From: CAZEAC01 sp964510065
GTDB taxonomy: Bacteria > Bdellovibrionota_C > UBA2361 > CAIXSY01
Direction: 5' to 3'
Assembly: GCA_964510065.1 (NCBI GenBank)
Contig: CAZEAC010000098.1
Span: forward strand, 1 to 17,063
Length of the DNA: 17,063 bases
Shown: one piece after another, positions 14,901-17,063 of the stretch
Layout of the letters: each line of letters opens with the position of its first letter
Position numbering within the stretch: the first letter of the stretch is position 1
The notes under the pieces: generated by a model
What the model was told of the DNA's origin: nothing
What the model saw: the letters and a program-made list of their open reading frames with translations, nothing else
The model's database searches: none
Program-made: the position numbers and the translations under genes

Positions 14901-16880
14901 ATTTTGCGCGGGCTTACGCGAATTGATAGCATTTCGATCGAACCAACGCTTGATCCTCGAACTGGCGTCGTCGGACCGTCACTAGTCGCCAAAAAGAGAG
15001 TCTTCGATAAACTTAGTCTTGTTGGTGAGTCTTCATTTGGGAGCAGCGCTTCATCAGCCCGAGGCAAGGTCATTCTCAACGTATTTCCAGCTGCAAATCT
15101 TGTTGGCTCGGTGGAGACGCTAAGCGGGCAGAATCAGAGTGCGCTCGGACTCGATCTGCTCTACACGATCCTTGCCGAGCAGTCGCCATTTTTGAGCATC
15201 AGCACCTCGGGAGTAGATGAAATCCCGCGCGAAAGACTCCTTGCAGAGCTGCGCCTTGGAAGTGAATCAAGAATCGCCCTAGAGGAACTCGATCGGCTCA
15301 CAGCAAAAATCGAGGACTTCTATCAAAGCGAAGGCTATTTCAGCGCACGCGCCCACATTGAATGCCCGGTCGGCGACAAATGGTGCCACCAGCTTACAAT
15401 TACCGTACAGGAAGGAAAACAATCGACGATTGAGGATCTGGCCATCGAGGGCGACGAGTTGCCGACGAAAGAAACACAAAAATACGTCGACAGTATCGAG
15501 AAAGGAAATGGAGCGACTCGCGGGTTCCAGAAAAAAGTGGAGCGACAGCTCGTGCAGCTTCTTCGCCGCGAAGGATACTTAAGCGCCCGAATCGACTCCG
15601 ACTACCTGCCAACGCTCTCCGAGCAGAGGAAAGTACTTCAACTTAAAGTAAAGTCGGGCAGTCCGTTAAGCTTCACTTTTAGCGGTAATAAGGTTTTCAG
15701 TGCTGAAGACTTTCTCGACACTATTCAGGTGTTCGAGCGGCGCCAGCCTTTCGGCAACAATACTATAAATATTCTGCTTCAAAACATGGATCGGCTCTAT
15801 CGTGAAGCGGGTTATCTCTATGCAACGATACAGGCCTCACGCTCGGCCGACGTAACGACTGGTCGCGTGACATATGCCATTAGCGTTAACGAAGAGCGTC
15901 GAGTCAAGGTCCACGGGGTATCTTTCGAGGGTAATTATGCGCTGAGTGGTGATCAGATCGCAGCATCGCTCAAAGCGCACTACCCTAAGGAAGCCTCGCA
16001 GATACTTGCACCATCTTATGCGGTCGAGGAAAATATCGCACTTGGAGCGCAGCTTATCACCGAACTATTTCAAGACTCCGGCTTTCCTGACGCACAGGTG
16101 GCACATCGTATCGATCAAGAGAATGGCTCCGAAAACGTCAACATCGTCTATGATGTTCGAGAGGGCGAAGGATTTCAATGCTCGAACCTTTCAATTGCTG
16201 GACTGCCCGAAGAAGTTGGATTGCCTGAACTACCTAACCCTCCATACTCCGTACCGAAAGCAAATAAGGTGATTCAATCGCTTGTCGTAGCGCTTAATGA
16301 CGCCGGCTACTTCCTTCCGACAGTAAGCACCGCCGTATCTGATGACGGCAACGAGATTGCGATTGAAGTAGTGGCTGGTCCGCTTACTCGAGTCGGAGCG
16401 GTAACGATCGAGGGACTGCAGACGATTTCCGAAGATACCGTACGACAAATGCTGCAACTTAAAACCGGCGAAGCCTGGCGCATGGATCTCCTCGAAGAAA
16501 GCCACCGTCAATTACAGCGAAGCGGGCTTTTTTCATCGGTCGCAATTCAACCTCTCGATGGCGAGCTCGATAGCGACGTAGAAAATGTTGCGCTAAAGCT
16601 TACCGAGCGTCCGCTTACGTCGCTTGAAGTTGGCGGTGGTCTTAATTCGGAATATGGATTTCATGCTTTCTCCGAGGCTCTTGATCGCTCTTTTTTCAAA
16701 GATGGACGAACATTGTCACTTCGGCTCGACGCCTACTACGATCCAACTGAAGGCCAGATTTCACACGGCGTCGCTTCAATGGGCTACGCACAAAACGATT
16801 TGTGGGATACCGGCCTCACGCTGAATGAGGATGTTCGCTACCAGAAATTTGATTTACCGACATACGAGTTCGACCTTGAC
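11967..16880 (+). CDS. TamB-Omp85 (TamA/BamA-type) fusion protein, 3' end missing
   Basis: One continuous frame encodes a TamB-like protein joined to an Omp85 protein. Residues 8-27 are an N-terminal membrane anchor, then an AsmA-like start (CHLEYDSLTISLLRLEA). About 200-950 are TamB-type beta repeats, ending in the conserved DUF490 block (about 859-946: ETLSGWFELRDRRFEVTSG to SYSQRELFNLLTTGG) and its tail to about 1070. Six POTRA-like repeats follow (about 1074-1150, 1151-1231, 1232-1310, 1311-1400, 1401-1471, 1472-1549), several with a Y-x-x-x-G-Y/F signature (such as YQSEGYFSA and YREAGYLYA). The barrel starts near 1550 (TSLEVGGGLNSEYGF). TAM-type systems span the periplasm and help insert outer-membrane proteins or move lipids. 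The ATG at 11967 is the first start after an in-frame TAG and lacks a strong ribosome-binding site. True sequence ends near 16866-16880, at about residue 1638, with most of the barrel missing. The frame stays open to 17051 only by chance through foreign DNA. Confidence 0.9.
16866..16880. other. Chimeric junction point
   Basis: The bases GAGTTCGACCTTGAC suit both sides: read forward they continue the barrel as EFDLD, and read in reverse they give VKVEL, close to the usual PurT C-terminus. GC content jumps here, from 50% (16741-16800, counted) to 73% (16921-16980, counted). This pattern fits an assembly or library join at short shared sequence. Confidence 0.75.
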
Positions 16881-17063
16881 CGCCTCGGACGCCCGCACCG
16901 CCTTGGCCCGTGCCGCCTCGATGCTTTCGTCGCGGGCCAGGGCCACGCCCATGCGCCGCTGGCCGTCCACCTCCGGCTTGCCGAACAGGCGCAGCGCGGT
17001 ATCCGCCTCGGCCAAGGCGGCGCCGAGGTTGGCGAAGGCCACCTGCTGTGAGGTGCCCTCGAC
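16866..17063 (-). CDS. purT: PurT C-terminal fragment from a different, GC-rich source
   Basis: The minus strand is open from the window edge and gives about 65 residues matching the C-terminus of phosphoribosylglycinamide formyltransferase 2 (formate-dependent purine synthesis). Key blocks are VAFANLGAALAEADTALRLF, GKPEVDGQRRMGVALAR and AVRASEAVKVEL. From memory it is closest to Pseudomonas-type PurT. The natural stop after VEL is absent; the frame runs three codons into the neighbouring sequence before a chance TAA at 16854. High GC and opposite strand set it apart from everything else in the window. It is probably foreign sequence joined artificially rather than a resident gene. Confidence 0.85.

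Noticed and set aside
16881..17051. C-terminal tail of the TamB-Omp85 frame
   Set aside because: Composition, GC content and the PurT match on the other strand show it is foreign DNA read in an unrelated frame. A frameshift in the barrel gene does not explain the PurT homology.

Overview
This 17 kb window comes from a diderm (Gram-negative type) bacterium of about 50% GC. The signs are a TamB/Omp85 outer-membrane assembly protein, a pyruvate-dehydrogenase-type E2, lipoyl synthase, and many orphan or lineage-specific genes. I cannot name the phylum. The mix of collagen-like protein, receiver fusions and TAM-like machinery would fit an uncultured deltaproteobacterial-type lineage, but that is inference. 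The last ~190 bp have a different origin (below), so the sequence looks like an assembled, possibly metagenomic, contig.

Layout. 1-114: C-terminal tail of an unidentified gene. 122-776: a Phd/YefM-PIN (VapBC-type) toxin-antitoxin operon with a perfect operator palindrome over its promoter. 983-2326: an exported collagen-like protein with 53 uninterrupted Gly-X-Y triplets and a Cys-rich C-terminal cap. 2375-2965 and 3080-4345: two convergent genes of unknown function. 4428-4910 and 4919-5374: two small convergent membrane proteins (DUF456 and DUF5658-like). About 5457-5511: a dispersed-repeat-like element, followed by an unknown gene (5590-6417). 6524-9917: a co-directional unit of pdhC (E2), lipA (lipoyl synthase, which builds the cofactor on E2) and an overlapping polytopic membrane protein, with a good sigma70-type promoter in front. 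9977-11647 (minus): a degenerate type II/IV secretion ATPase that kept its zinc-binding tail but lost the P-loop, fused to an apparently intact response-regulator receiver. 11967 onward (plus): a giant gene fusing a complete TamB-like protein to six POTRA-like repeats and the start of an Omp85 barrel.

The two most notable observations are the TamB-Omp85 fusion, which puts both halves of a TAM-like envelope-spanning system on one chain, and the pseudo-ATPase/receiver fusion divergently placed next to it.

The 3' end needs care. Near 16866-16880 the TamB-Omp85 gene is cut off inside its barrel, and the sequence switches to about 73% GC DNA whose minus strand encodes the C-terminus of PurT, closely resembling Pseudomonas PurT. 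The switch occurs at a short stretch compatible with both genes. I interpret it as a chimeric assembly or library join; the end of the fusion gene is missing.
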